Source: Perilla frutescens
Taxonomy: Eukaryota; Streptophyta; Magnoliopsida; Lamiales; Lamiaceae
DNA: 64,000 nucleotides
Direction of reading: 5' to 3'
NCBI GenBank assembly: GCA_026008535.1
Contig: BRKX01000006.1
Location: forward strand, 8,950,501 to 9,014,500
Below the pieces are notes generated by a model. That model saw only the letters and a list, made by a program, of their open reading frames with translations, searched no databases and had not been told where the DNA came from. Below are positions 32,357 to 44,053 of the stretch, in pieces (the stretch's first letter is position 1; every line of letters begins with the position of its first letter). A program made the translations under genes and the position numbers.

Positions 32357-34548
32357 ATGGCAGAAGGGCTCATCGACAGCAAAAAACTAACCTCCGTGGG
32401 GCCAGGGAACGCGACGGGGCTCGACGCGGCGTTCGAGCCCGGGAACATGGACTTGGCCATGAAGCTTCACTACCTGAGAGGCATCTACTACTTCGGGAGC
32501 GAAGCGTTTGCGGGGCTGACCAACTTCAGCGTGAAGGAGCCGCTTTTCAACTGGCTGAACCAGTATCCGGTGCCGTGCGGCCGATTCCGTCGGAGCGAGT
32601 CGGGCCGGGCTTACATAAAGTGCAATGATTGTGGCGTGAGGCTTATTCAGGCCACGTGCGTTAAAACAGTTGATGAGTGGATGGAGATGAGGAATGCTGC
32701 TCTTGAGAATCTCTTGTGTCCAAATCATGTTGTTGGCCCTCAACTTCAATTTTCTCCTCTCGTTTACTTGCAAGTATGTTATTTCGTCTTCATCTAATTT
32801 AATTTCTCACACCATTTTTTTTTTAATTAATACATTGCAACACTTTGGTTTAATCTTATTTGTTTTTTTACTGTGATCGAGTCATTATGGTGACAATTTT
32901 ATGTACTATTTTTGGAATCATTAACATAACTTTTTTAAAACTAATTGCAAAATATATATATGTGAATTGTGATAAAGCTACATTGAGGTCGGGTGGCAGT
33001 CATTCCACACATCACGGACAGTAATAGGTCCTTTTTTTCTTTTCATTTTATTTTACTCATATTAAAAGAAAATAAAATGGTAATGCAGACCGGATTGGAT
33101 CACCTACGTAGTTAGAATATAATAGTGTTTCATCTCATATTCTATAATTAAATTTTTATATTTTTTAATATATCCTAATTGGGGAAGGATGACCCCTAAA
33201 TATATATTTTAAATTAAACTAAATCCTAACAAATTGAAAAAAAAAGTATAAAAAAATATTAGATTTAGCAGATAAAAATGATATAGAAAATGGCATAGGG
33301 GGGTCTCATGTTCAGGGAACGTGTACCTGTTTTCAATTATTATCATAATCATGCAAAAATGGTAGATCTACCTGAATAAAATAATTAGGAGGGCTCCATT
33401 AATTTGACAGCTTAAGTACTCCCTCTGTCCCAAAAAAATTACGGCTCCTCCCTTCCAAAATTATAATCCAGTTTTCAGTTAAATAAAATTACAAATATTT
33501 TTCTTTAGTATACCCATACTTAGTGATCTTAGAAATTAATTAGCAATCTTTGATTTCGGCAAGTAATTGAGAGATAGGAAATGCATTTTCTTAATTTGAG
33601 TAGAATGGGGAAGTTTATAAGAAATAATATTTTTAGGTTTTGTTCCTTGTATGATATTTATTTTTCTGACAGCTAACTGAGTTCAAATGTGGAGGAATGG
33701 CTGTGGGCCTAAGCTGGGCCCATGTTCTCGGAGACGCATTCTCTGCCGCGAAATTCATGAATATGTTGGGCAGGGTCGTGTCCGGGTCCAAACCCGAACT
33801 GCGGATTAACCCGGCGCAATCTCAAATGAAGCCAGGAGCTCTCCCAGAAGTTGGGAAGGAGTCGGATCCTATTTCCGTCAAACGGGTCGACCCAGTTGGA
33901 GACAATTGGGTATACGAGAGTCCATGCAAAACCCAGACATTCTCATTCAACGTCACTCCCACAAAACTGAGTCACCTCCGATCCAAACTCGCTAAAGACG
34001 GCGGCGATTTCCCCCCTTTCGAGGCGCTCACCGCTGTGATCTGGCGAAGCATCGCGCGAGTTAGGGCTGATTCGTCGTCGGGGGGAGAAGTCATAAACAT
34101 TTGCAGAAAAGGTTCGGGAAATAGCAGCAATTCGAATTTGGGAAACAATCAAATTGTTAGTGTGGTCAGGGCTGATTTTGCTGTAGCGGAGGCGAGCCCT
34201 GCTGAGCTGGCGGCGCTGGTGCAGAATGAGGTGGCGGACGAGCGCAGAAGAATCGAAGAGGCCATGGAGAGAGATGGCGGGTTGTCGGATTTGATCGTTT
34301 ATGGCGTGAATCTGACGTTCGTGAATCTCGAGGAAGCAAACTTTTACGACTTCGAATGTAAAGGGCAGAAGCCGGTTTGGGTTAGTTACAAAGTTGATGG
34401 TGTCGGTGAGAAGGGGGCGGTTTTGGTGCTGCCGGGAAGAATGGAAGGCGGCGAGAAGAGTAGAGGGCGGTTGGTGGCGGTGATGTTGCCGGAGAAAGAG
34501 GTTGTCGGAGTTAAGTCGGAGTTGAGAAGGGAAGGGCTGATGGCATGA
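32357..34548 (+). CDS. CER2/CER26-like BAHD-fold protein (wax elongation)
   Basis: Two exons, 32357-32773 and 33673-34548, join as ...VYLQ|LTEFKCGGM (GTATGT donor, TGACAG acceptor) to give a 430-residue protein, the usual size for this family. The N-terminus VGPGNATG...NMDLAMKLHYLRGIYYF is characteristic of CER2/CER26 proteins. These act with the ER fatty-acid elongase (the CER6-type condensing enzyme) to make C28 and longer acyl chains for cuticular wax. The BAHD HXXXD motif is present (SWAHVLGDAF). The second BAHD motif DFGWG is not recognisable; the equivalent region reads YDFECKGQKPVWVSYKVDG, again as in CER2-like proteins. The 899-bp intron contains MITE-like sequence (about 33120-33290) and a Stowaway end (33419). 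No frame damage was seen. Whether it is CER2- or CER26-like is uncertain. Confidence 0.9.
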
Positions 34549-37120
34549 ACCGACTTTAGCGGTGGTGAGGAATAATAATTGCGATAAATAAAATAATTAT
34601 GGGGAAATGAAGACAAGAGCATTGATGCGTGATGTGCTTAAATCAAATATTGGAATTGGTATTGGTATAGGATGTCATTCTCATTTCTCACTCAATTATA
34701 TTTCTCATATGTATATAGGGCCTAGCACGTTAAGCTGCTACTTGTTATTTCAACATCCAATTTTTCATCGCTCAACTCATTTCTCAATTATCAAATGTTT
34801 TTTCTCAAATTTCATGTTACACTCCATATTGCTTTTTTAAATTATGAGTTTTTTTTCAATTTTATTCTTATGTGATTTAGTTTAATTTTATATTATTTTT
34901 AAAAGTTTATCCTACCTAATTATGATTTATATTTTTTTTAATATTTAATTTTGAGTTTTCGATCAATTAATAATTTATTCTTATGGTTGGTTTTTTTTTT
35001 CAAATTATGTTGCATAATATTTTTAATTCATTTCTTGTTGATAAATAATGACTATGATTATTTATGCTATAATTAATTTTTATTTTATCATAAATATTAT
35101 TAAAATTATAAATTTAATAGTGAAACACGAAAAAATGCAATAGAAATTTCATCCGAAAAGGAAATGTTTTGTTGTATTTAATGAATAATTAAATAAGATT
35201 TGATGTTTAATCAAGTCGAGTGCAAGACAAATTTGAATTAAAAACAAAAATATATATGGTTTACATATTTTTGCTACAATTAACATATATAGTACTAAAA
35301 TTAGCGGATGAGCCTCTGGTCCGAAGTGTTGTCCACTTTTCCCAACATTAAGAATTATGTAATCTTAATAATGTTTATAATAAAATTAAATTTTGTTATA
35401 TTATAATTAATTTTAATTAATATTTATTGTTAAGAATTAATTTTTTTTAAAATTATATACCCTATAACTTTTGAATAATGAACCCAATAATCAATTATAC
35501 TGACTAAATATTAAAAATAATTATAAATCCTAATTGGGAGGAATAAATCCTAAATAATAATATGACATTAAACTAAATTAACCAGATTAAAGAAATAAAA
35601 ATTGAAAAAAAGAAGAAGAAAAACTAATAATGTTTATATTTGATCATAGACAAGTCACACAATTTTGGACCAGGGATTTCATCGCTCATGTGTACTGTAA
35701 AATTAGTGGTACTCAAAATTGGGTTAAAATTTCATGTTACACTTTTACGTGTTTCACTATAAAATTTATGATTTTAATAAATATTATAAAATAAAAATCA
35801 GTTCTAACATAAATAATCATAGTCAACATTTATCAACAAAAAAATGAATTAAAAAAGTTAGAAATTTTAATTTTGAATTAATCAACCATAATAATGAATT
35901 ATTAATTGAAAATTAAAAATTAAAACTAAAAGAAAAATAATTATAAATCCTAATTGGGTGTGGTGAACCCTGGAAAAACAATCTTAAAATTAAACTAAAT
36001 CACAAAAACAAAAATTGAAGAAAAATATATATGAAAAATACATAATTTGAAAGTGTAATGCATAGAAGAGTGTAATATTGAAATTTGGAAACTTTAATTT
36101 ATTTTAATAATCGAATACGTAAAATAAATCATCAAAGGACGTTGCAATTATTTTTTTTTAGTTATATATATATATATATATATATATGCATTTGCATGAG
36201 ACAAAGCTTAGGATACCCTCAGCTTCATCTTACCATTTCCAAAAGTATCCAAATTGGTAGTTAGTTTGTGCATTCGAATTTATTGAATAAGACAAATGGA
36301 TAATTGCAGTATCGGCTTTAGGATATATTCATGAATTAAAAATGATTAGTACAAATGCTTCGGATAATATTGACCTATTTAAGAAAATACAATTTAATGA
36401 CGTTCAAAACCTTACATACATGATACATCCTAATGTGAACTCATAAAACCAAAAGAATATGAAACATCCTTTCAAGGTTTTAATTTTTCTTCTAAATATC
36501 CATTTTTTCTGGGAAATTTGTAAGATTTCAAAATTCATTGGATTTCTTTTCTGTACATAGGCCATACGGGATTTTTGGAAATTTTTTCTTTTTGTAAATT
36601 GAAGGTTTTTTTTTTTTTTTGGGATCGGTTTTTGCCTTTTATTTTATGGATTCTCGTTGTCCATTCATTTCATTTTCAGAAACTTCGAGTAAACTGGAAA
36701 AAGAATCTTCATTGTAAAATATGATCAAATTGTCATTTTAAAATTTCTGAATATGTAATGAAACACAAATTCATGTGGACCAAATGAATTTATCTTTGAT
36801 TGCATCGTGAGTGCAAGAAATATGATCAAAATGTATTAATCAAGAGAAGGACTTCCATGCAACAAACATCCCCCTATCTCAGACTATTTCAGGCAACAAC
36901 TCCTGCATCTGTTAATGTATTTTTTCTTCTGATTTTTTTTTTTATTTTTCCCTAAAAATATATGTTCTTAAAATTAAAGTAAATTAATTTAATATTTTTT
37001 AAATTCGGCGACTCACACAATGCACTCACCGATACTAATTAACGCGTGGATTCGTGCATTGCACTTGTCAATTAATTTTTTCAACTTAAATATAACCTAT
37101 AATTGAGATTAATAATATTT
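34549..37120. repeat. MITE-dense non-coding region
   Basis: There are no genes over 2.5 kb. Several AT-rich foldback blocks are visible: about 34840-35160; 35305-35690 (ends GCGGATGAGCCTCTGGTCC and GGACCAGGGATTTCATCGCTC); and 35725-36080 (TTTCATGTTACACTTTTACGTG against a similar inverted end). Their interiors resemble the MITEs at 14586 and 30589 (CCTAATTGGG, TGAACCC...AATAAT). There is a (TA)n tract at 36163-36187. Confidence 0.55.
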
Positions 37121-37129
37121 TAAAAAATA

Positions 37130-37934
37130 GGGATAAAGGGTCAAATAGGTCCCTGAACTTATTTTGGAGGAATAATTAGGCCCTCGAACTTTTTTTTGTC
37201 TCAATTGAGCCCCTGAACTTTTATTTTAGGCTCAATCAAGCCCTTCCGTCACACACCTCACAAACGGCCGCCACGTCTCCCTTGCCTTCAAGCACCGCAG
37301 CGACGGCGTGCAGAATCTGCAAATTCAAATTCCACGAAACCACAACAGAAACCATCCTGCAAAGATGCCGAATCAAGTCAGGGAAACATCAAATGGAATG
37401 AAGATGCTGCATGAAATTCTTGAATGAAACTGAAAGCTTGCCCCATGTCTTCTAATCTGGATGGTATCTGAATATCTTCGAACTTCCCCAAATTGTTTAA
37501 CAACGTTAACAATTCCTTGTTTAGTTATCTCATAAGGTAAGCCCTCTATATATTCCTCTAGGTGCAATGATCATATCAGATAAATCAGGGTATGAATCAG
37601 AAGCCTCAATTCTTATAGCTCTGGAGCCTCAATTCCGGGAATCTCCCTTGCAACCTTCACAAAAATCAGAAACATTATTAATTAATTATTATAATATCTC
37701 ATTAATAGAATAGGAATCTTAATATTTTTTTAAAAAAATATTAATTTTTTTTTTTGGGCAAACACAAAACGACATCGTTTTGATTCCTCACTAACGGTCG
37801 TTTGTGAGGTGTGTGACGGAGGGGCTTGATTGAGCCCAAAATAAAAGTTCAGGGGCTCAATCGAGATAAAAAAAAGTTCGAAGGCCTAATTGTCCCATCC
37901 AAATAAGTCCAAGGGCCTACTTGGCCCTTATCCC
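37130..37934. mobile_element. MULE-type element with captured RRM fragment
   Basis: The ends GGGATAAAGGGTCAAATAGG and GGGATAAGGGCCAAGTAGG (reverse complement of the right end) begin inverted repeats of about 140 bp. The element is flanked by an exact 9-bp duplication TAAAAAATA (37121-37129 and 37935-37943), the hallmark of Mutator-superfamily insertion. It is 805 bp long and has no transposase. The interior is a piece of a host gene. Confidence 0.88.
37270..37600 (-). pseudogene. Captured RRM gene fragment
   Basis: On the minus strand, LEEYIEGLPYEITKQGIVNVV...QFGEVRR (about 37490-37567) resembles the first strand and helix of an RNA recognition motif (RNP2-like IEGLPYEIT). After an intron-like gap ending CATCTTTGCAG, the segment DGFCCGFVEFEFADSARR (about 37300-37352) resembles RNP1 (GFVEFE). 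This arrangement recalls the RRM of plant G3BP/NTF2-RRM proteins, but the assignment is by eye. The fragment has stops upstream and no complete gene. An apparently retained intron suggests DNA-level capture, not a retrocopy. Confidence 0.5.
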
Positions 37935-37943
37935 TAAAAAATA

Positions 37944-38878
37944 TAAACCTTAAAAAATACAAAATAAACCCCTAAAAATCTAAAAATACTAAAAAAAACC
38001 TAAAAAACATGAACCCTATGAAAATTCTAAACTTCTAAACTCTAATAATTAATTGGAATGAAAAAAAATCACAATTTGAACTGAATAAACTCGTGTAAGA
38101 TAACTAGCAAACCCGTTACTTTTTAGGGATACATGTGATACTTTTCGATTTTTGAATAATACTTTTTAGTGTTACGATTGATACTGATTTTGACAATTTT
38201 TTTACAAGTTGACTCGCGTTGATTCGGGTCAAAGCGCCAGAGTTGACCCACGAATTTGACCCGCTCGTCTGAAATATGACTTATTTACACCTAGTGCATG
38301 AAATTTTTGCCATTAAGAGACACACTTGTGTCAGACCACCTAGCGAATCTCTATTTGATCTATGAGGTACTCCATCCTCCCCTTTTTCTTTTGATAAAAA
38401 CTTATATAAGATCGTCAAACGAGTCTCTTTCATTAAACGGGTCAAATAGATATAAACCCACTCAAAAAATCCGTCCCAACACACCCCAACAGCTTAAGGG
38501 CGCGAGATCCCAACGCTCCCACGCGCGCGTGTGGATCTCACGTGCCTGGGATATTTTTTTTTTCTTCTTCTCCTCTAATGCTTTCGTGTATATCACTTTT
38601 CATTTTTTTTTCTTTTCATTTCCATTCCGTTTTTATTTTTTATTTTTAACTATTACATTTTTTCTTTTTTTCTTTTTTTTTTCATATCTTTTATTTTGTC
38701 ACGAGCGCAATGTATGAGTCATGCATTAATGTCAAGCAAGGTGCACTGCACGTGAAGCTGAATACAAAATTAAATTAATTCAATTCAATTTTAGGGTTCA
38801 CTAATTTCATTTTAGGATTTATTTTTAATTAAAAAATTAATGATCGAGTATAGTGCATGAGCCCACGATCATTGAAGT
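37944..38878. other. Intergenic; contains repeat shared with 29.3 kb
   Basis: ACTTTTTAGTGTTACGATTGATACTGATTTTGACA (about 38163-38197, quoted in part as TTAGTGTTACGATTGATACT) is the inverted counterpart of 29390-29430. A short CpG-rich stretch lies at about 38490-38555 (CTCCCACGCGCGCGTG). T-rich runs follow at 38556-38690. No gene was recognised. Confidence 0.45.
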
Positions 38879-39560
38879 TGTTCGAAATTGCCAACCAAGA
38901 AGAGATTTAAGATCATTATAGAAGATGACTTATTCAGCTCAGAGAGCACGTGATTGAAGATAAGACAGATTTCTAAAGATGGAAGAATTCTAATAAGACA
39001 AGTCCTAGGTTTTAGTTTCAATAAGGAAAAATTCCTTATCAGATTCCAAATATGATTAGGACTTCTGTTTCCATGTTAAGGCTATGTTGTAATATATAAA
39101 TAGCTTGGATTCAGACTTGTTAGAAAACACACACCCCAAAACACTGGATGCACTGAAGAGATATATTCTGCACAAGAGCTCTAAATTGTTTAAGAGCCAC
39201 ATTAGTTTCGGTTATCATTGTTAGACTAGAGATTAGTGTTCTAGTCAGAGTGTAATGCAATATTTTTCATACTGTGTCAAAAAGTTTCTCGGGAAAGAAT
39301 ACATGTGGCAACTAGATAGGTAGAAATATAGGTTGTGAGGGGAGCTCACAGTTCAATTCATTGAAAGAGAGTGTTCGGGTAAAATGAGTATTGAGTGACG
39401 GAGGTCAATTGCATGTAAGATCCCTAGTAAATGATACATCGGAGTAGTGAATTGTTTCTCACGGACCTGACAAGTCCCCCTAACATAGATCGGTTGATCG
39501 AACAGGGTTACCATTCTCTTGTGTGTTTTATTTTCTGTTGTTTACATTAAATTCATTACA
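38879..39560 (+). mobile_element. Probable Ty1/copia LTR (solo or truncated)
   Basis: It possibly begins TGTTCGAAATTGCC at 38879. TATATAAATAGC at about 39096 is a good TATA box, with a transcript-start-like region 30 bp on. CTCGGGAAAG and GGTTGTGAGGGGAGCTCACAG are shared with 12440-12960. Its end, any target duplication and a PBS were not found. There is no coding sequence. Confidence 0.5.
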
Positions 39561-41230
39561 ACGTTTATGCACATTATAGTGAACTTTATTCAGCAATGTT
39601 CAAGCACATTTTTGTGAACATTTGCAGAATAGATACTTCGTAAGAGGTGTGTAATTTCAGCCTTTGAGCCCATGTTAACTTCCCAACATCATCACCCTCG
39701 TTATCATCGCTGCTCGATGGTGATGGTGCCTCATTCTCGATCTCATCCTCTACATTCTTGTTCGGTGATTCGGCGATTCTTGATCTCATCCTCTATATTC
39801 TCGATCTCATCGCTCCTATATTTTTTTTCGCCCCTTATTTTTTGCTATAAATTTTGAGAATTTTCGCTACCTACTTGCCATTTGCACGACAAACATAACT
39901 CGGGATCACCCTGCTTCGACAGCCCACCACACACGACGTGATCGATGCAATCTTCGAAATGAGTTGCCCTAAATTTCCCTCAATTTTTCTACTAGAAATA
40001 TGAGAAAGTGATTTGATGATTTTTTGGAATGAGTTACCTTAAACCAGATCTTTAGAATCAATCGTGAACGACAATGTTTTATTTTATAGATTTATTGAAA
40101 TAAAATATAATTTTTCACATGGATCATTACCTGGCAAGTCCGATAGACACGTCATATTTAAATCGGACACGTTAGATTTTCATGGCCGGAAAATTTGAGG
40201 GATGTGAAAAAACATCAAATCAAAAGTTGATATTATAATTGCCTACTTTTAAAGTTTGTGTTAAATTTACAACAATACATAAAATTGGTGATTTTTACAG
40301 CAATTAACCTTATATAGATAGATGACGATTTCATCATTAATCAAAACAAATAAGCCAAACAACATACATTCAAGTACATCAATAGAAATAATAGTAACAC
40401 AAAGTTGCATTTCGTCTAAAAATAAAGTTTCGACCAAAATAAGGTTGCAAGATTATCGAATTATGGCCAACATTTCAATATCATTAACAATATTCAATCT
40501 ATAACTGTAATTCATATAAATTATTAACTTGAACAGCATAACATACTACATAGAATTAAAAAAATCGAATCCCAAACAGAGCATTCACAAAAAATTGACA
40601 AATTAAACTCCACATTTTGAATCTCAAGCTCTAATACACACAGTTGAATTTCGAGAATCGAGAGTTAACATCAAAAGTAGTTATAATAAATCAACATTCT
40701 TATAATTCATTTTTTATGTGTACACGAAACGTATGATGTTTATTAACAATTCAACTAATATAATTGGTTGACCTTAGATTAAAAAAAATGGATGCATAAA
40801 TAATGTGTAGATATATAATAATCCCAAACGGTATAGATAACATATTCGGATCCAAATGACTAGACTTTGACTTTCATTGTTACTCATGAATATTTTATCT
40901 GAATCAAAACTAACGATAAAAAAAATGAAGACGAGGAGGATCATAAAATAAGATTTCTCAAAGCAACCTCTAAACCATGTAATTCGTCACAATCCTCATC
41001 AATCCAAATATTGAATCAAACATATAATTTTGATTAAGCAAATACCTTACAAAAAAGATATGATTCTTTCTCAGGGCATATTAATATTCATTCAATTAGT
41101 TAGAAACTTGTGCTAATAGTGTGTTGTAAATCGAAGGTAGAAGAACATATAATATCAGGTAAAGATGATTTTTATTCATTAGCGTAATTTATTCATTGCT
41201 ATATTGATATAATAAACATTACAAGATATA
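39561..41230. other. Intergenic, possible exon scrap at 39660-39790
   Basis: A minus-strand ORF (MRSRIAESPNKNVEDEIENE...KLTWAQRLK, 39586-39789) has an acidic Ser-rich composition but no recognised domain. Two GATCTCATCCTCTA repeats on the + strand explain part of it. The rest is AT-rich with no visible feature. Confidence 0.3.
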
Positions 41231-41233
41231 TAT

Positions 41234-42822
41234 AGGGACTAGGGTTAGAGGGAATGGATCAAATGTAAATCAATCCTTAGTGTGTAAACTGTAAACTAAT
41301 CTCCCATCATCCATCCAAAAAAATACACAGTCAAGATCTGGAGAAAAATTCGATGTCAGTTTTGTAATTTTCCCATTTTTTTTTCAGTCTATGGGGGTAT
41401 TTCTGTCCGTTTGTTGAAAAAAAGCTGATGTCATGCTGACTCAGCATCTAAAAAAATTATTAAAAACTTCAAACGATCATAACTTGCTCGTTTTTCATCG
41501 GATTAACGCAAATAATATATTAAATTAAAGGTTTTTTAATCTCCTTTTACAATCAGTGAAGCATATGTTTATCTAGAAAAACATGGACAAAAAATACAAA
41601 AAATTCCCTTTTCCACGCGTATTCAGGCTCAGAATACTTCGTTAGCATACGATATATATTTCGTTAGCATAGGACAAATGTTTCATCAGCATTAGTTATA
41701 TTGCAGTAAAGATTTATTCAATCGTAATTAGGTATGTTTCGTTAGCATATAAAAAATATTTCATTAACATATGACAAATGCTTCGTTAGCATATGCCAAA
41801 TATTTCATTAGCATCGATTATATTACTGTAAATGTTTATTACATCTCAATAATATATGCTTCACTAACATCAATTATATTGCTATAAATGTTCATTTAAT
41901 CCCAATTAGGATGTGTTTCATTAGCATATAACAAATATTTCATTAGTATCAATTATATTCACAATGAACAATACACTAGTGCATTAAAATATTTTTTATA
42001 TGAGAATACTAATGCAGTGCTAATGTTATCATTGACATATGCTAACTAAAATATTATAATAATATTAATGTAGTATAATTATATCTGGTAATAGAATCAT
42101 ATATGTTTAATATTGCTTATGTATTATCAATGCATAACATCCATTTAAATTAAGCATGATCCTCTAGCATATGACAGATGATTCGCTAGCATCATGATTA
42201 GTTATATTGCTGTCACATCAATTTTAGAATTCAACAATTTAATTTTATTAAATGTTATCATTTGTTGCTGTTAGCACTGTCGTATGCTAACAGAAGTATT
42301 ATGTAATGCTAAAGAAAAGTAATACACAATGCTAACAAAAGCAATACTGTTGTGGATTGAAGCCAAATAATGTAACTGACAACCTTCAATGAAACAACTA
42401 TAACTTTCTCCACGATTCATATTTTTTTTTAAATTATATTTTGTTGAAAATTAGGCTTGACTAACTTTCCAACCATATATATAAAACTCGTCATTTAATA
42501 ATTTCCTAACAAAATTAATTTTGTGTTTAAAGTTAGGTGTTGTGAATGAAGTGATATTGCTTCGTTAGCATATGATTATGTGTTCGGCAATGTGTCTTGG
42601 TTAGCCCGCGTCTTGAAAAGGTTCGCTATTTTTCTTTATTTTTTAAATTTTGACCTAGATGCGGAAATTATCAAAATGCCACTGCGTTTTTTGAAGTTCC
42701 TCTTATTTACAATAATGCCACCGTCCTTTAACCAAATCTAGACCATTGAATTATAGAGAATGCGTGGTGGAAGACTGATTTACAATTTACACACTATGGA
42801 TGGTTTACACCAGAACCACCCC
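41234..42822. mobile_element. Unclassified TIR element with TTAGCATATGACAAAT repeats
   Basis: The left end (GGGACTAGGGTTAGAGGGAATGG...TAGTGTGTAAACTGTAAACTAATCTCCC) and the right end in reverse complement (GGGGTGGTTCTGGTGTAAACC...TAGTGTGTAAATTGTAAATCAGTCTTCC) are imperfect inverted repeats over at least 80 bp. The interior has many TTCGTTAGCATATGACAAAT-like units (41640-41960) and ends with a GC-richer segment near 42640-42760. A truncated copy lies at 13781-14290. There is no ORF above background, so it is non-autonomous. The target duplication was not resolved. Confidence 0.6.
41640..41965 (+). repeat. Irregular array of TTCRTTAGCATATGACAAAT units
   Basis: Roughly ten units of TTCGTTAGCATA/TTCATTAGCAT, alternating with TATATTGC.GTAAA..TTTATT.A phrases. 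A few more occur to 42180 and at 42560. The spacing is irregular, so this is not a simple satellite. Confidence 0.7.
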
Positions 42823-43075
42823 TATCATTAGGAATTACAACTCTAGGGATGGAGTAATGTCCATATGAATATAATAAATATATTTATAACAATTCTCATT
42901 TGTAATACGTCGTTTTTGCCCAAATTACAATTCGACTCCTTATAATTCTATCTTGATTTCGTGTAATGATGTTCCCAAATCCCAATTGTCATTATTTCCA
43001 ATAATATTTATTAATCTTTTAAATATTTCTAAAAAAAATATACTAAATATCAATAATGGACAACACGATTTCCTC

Positions 43076-43076
43076 A

Positions 43077-43124
<48 letters not shown>
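43076..43124. repeat. AAT trinucleotide microsatellite
   Basis: About 16 uninterrupted AAT/ATA units. It produces spurious poly-Asn and poly-Tyr ORFs. The flanking GGACAACACGAT occurs on both sides (43058 and 43126), suggesting slippage within a small duplication. Confidence 0.95.
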
Positions 43125-43125
<1 letters not shown>

Positions 43126-44053
43126 GACAACACGATAAGGGCTGGACATTTTCATTCGAGAATATTCTTTTCGTTAAACCTATTGGAGGATATTTTTTAC
43201 AATTTTATTACCGGTATTTTTTGTTTATTTATTGTATCAATGATAAAGAAATATACTCCTTTTAATGAATGGAACGTTTTTTTTTTTCTGTAAAACATAA
43301 AGCAACGCTAACAGATTGTCAATTCTGTTTTTAAGGGAAATTCAAAATATAATAAATAATAGCGAAAATTTGTATTTAATGAAAATCAAGTATAGACAAT
43401 ATTTGGAAAAAGGTAACCAAAATATTACTGTTTCATAATAAATAATTATGGAAATAAATTTGAGAGGGGGAGAGAAAGAGAGAGTAATGATACACCTATA
43501 TATTTTCTGAGAGCCCCTCGCCTGTTCTCTGTTTACTTGCTGCATAAACGAGACAAGTATTGTACATATTGCACGTGCTGGATTTCAATAATATTTTTGT
43601 AAGGAAAAACATTTTTTGCCTAATTTTTTTCAAGAAAGATTGAAGAAATATAGACGCTAGCTGAATATGTATAACTATTTTCCCAATGTTTTTATATCTT
43701 TACAAGAAAAGGTGATCGTGCAGGAGGGAGAGATGCAACAGTATTCATCAAGATTTCTTTATACAGTATGCTTATTATTTTCTTCATCAGTTGGCTGACA
43801 GCAATTTAATATTGAATTCTTGCTTCATATTACATGGTTAACACCGAGCTGCAGAGAAATACAATAAGTTTTTTCATTCTTTTTTTCCCCCCTTTTTTGT
43901 TATCAAGTTTCAAAAACTCGTATTTTAGGGGTTTTTGCATTTTGATTAATCTGATTATGATTCTTTGGTAATTTTGAATGCAGACATTGTTTTGGAAGTG
44001 TTTTTGATAATTTCCCAACTTATACGTACATTTGTCCTCTACATTGTTGATCA
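43125..44053. other. Upstream region of the NIPA gene
   Basis: No coding sequence was seen. An AG-rich stretch (GAGAGGGGGAGAGAAAGAGAGAG-like, about 43461-43483) and an AGGAGGGAGAGATGC stretch near 43722 may belong to the promoter or 5' UTR. The exact transcript start is not visible. Confidence 0.4.

Noticed and set aside
32387..32773. Antisense ORF over CER2-like exon 1
   Set aside because: A mirror of a GC-rich coding exon with no domain.
38281..38717. ORFs in the T-rich region near 38.3-38.7 kb
   Set aside because: Phe-rich reading of poly-T runs and a minus-strand frame with no domain.
42940..43265. Poly-Tyr and poly-Asn ORFs
   Set aside because: Products of the AAT microsatellite.
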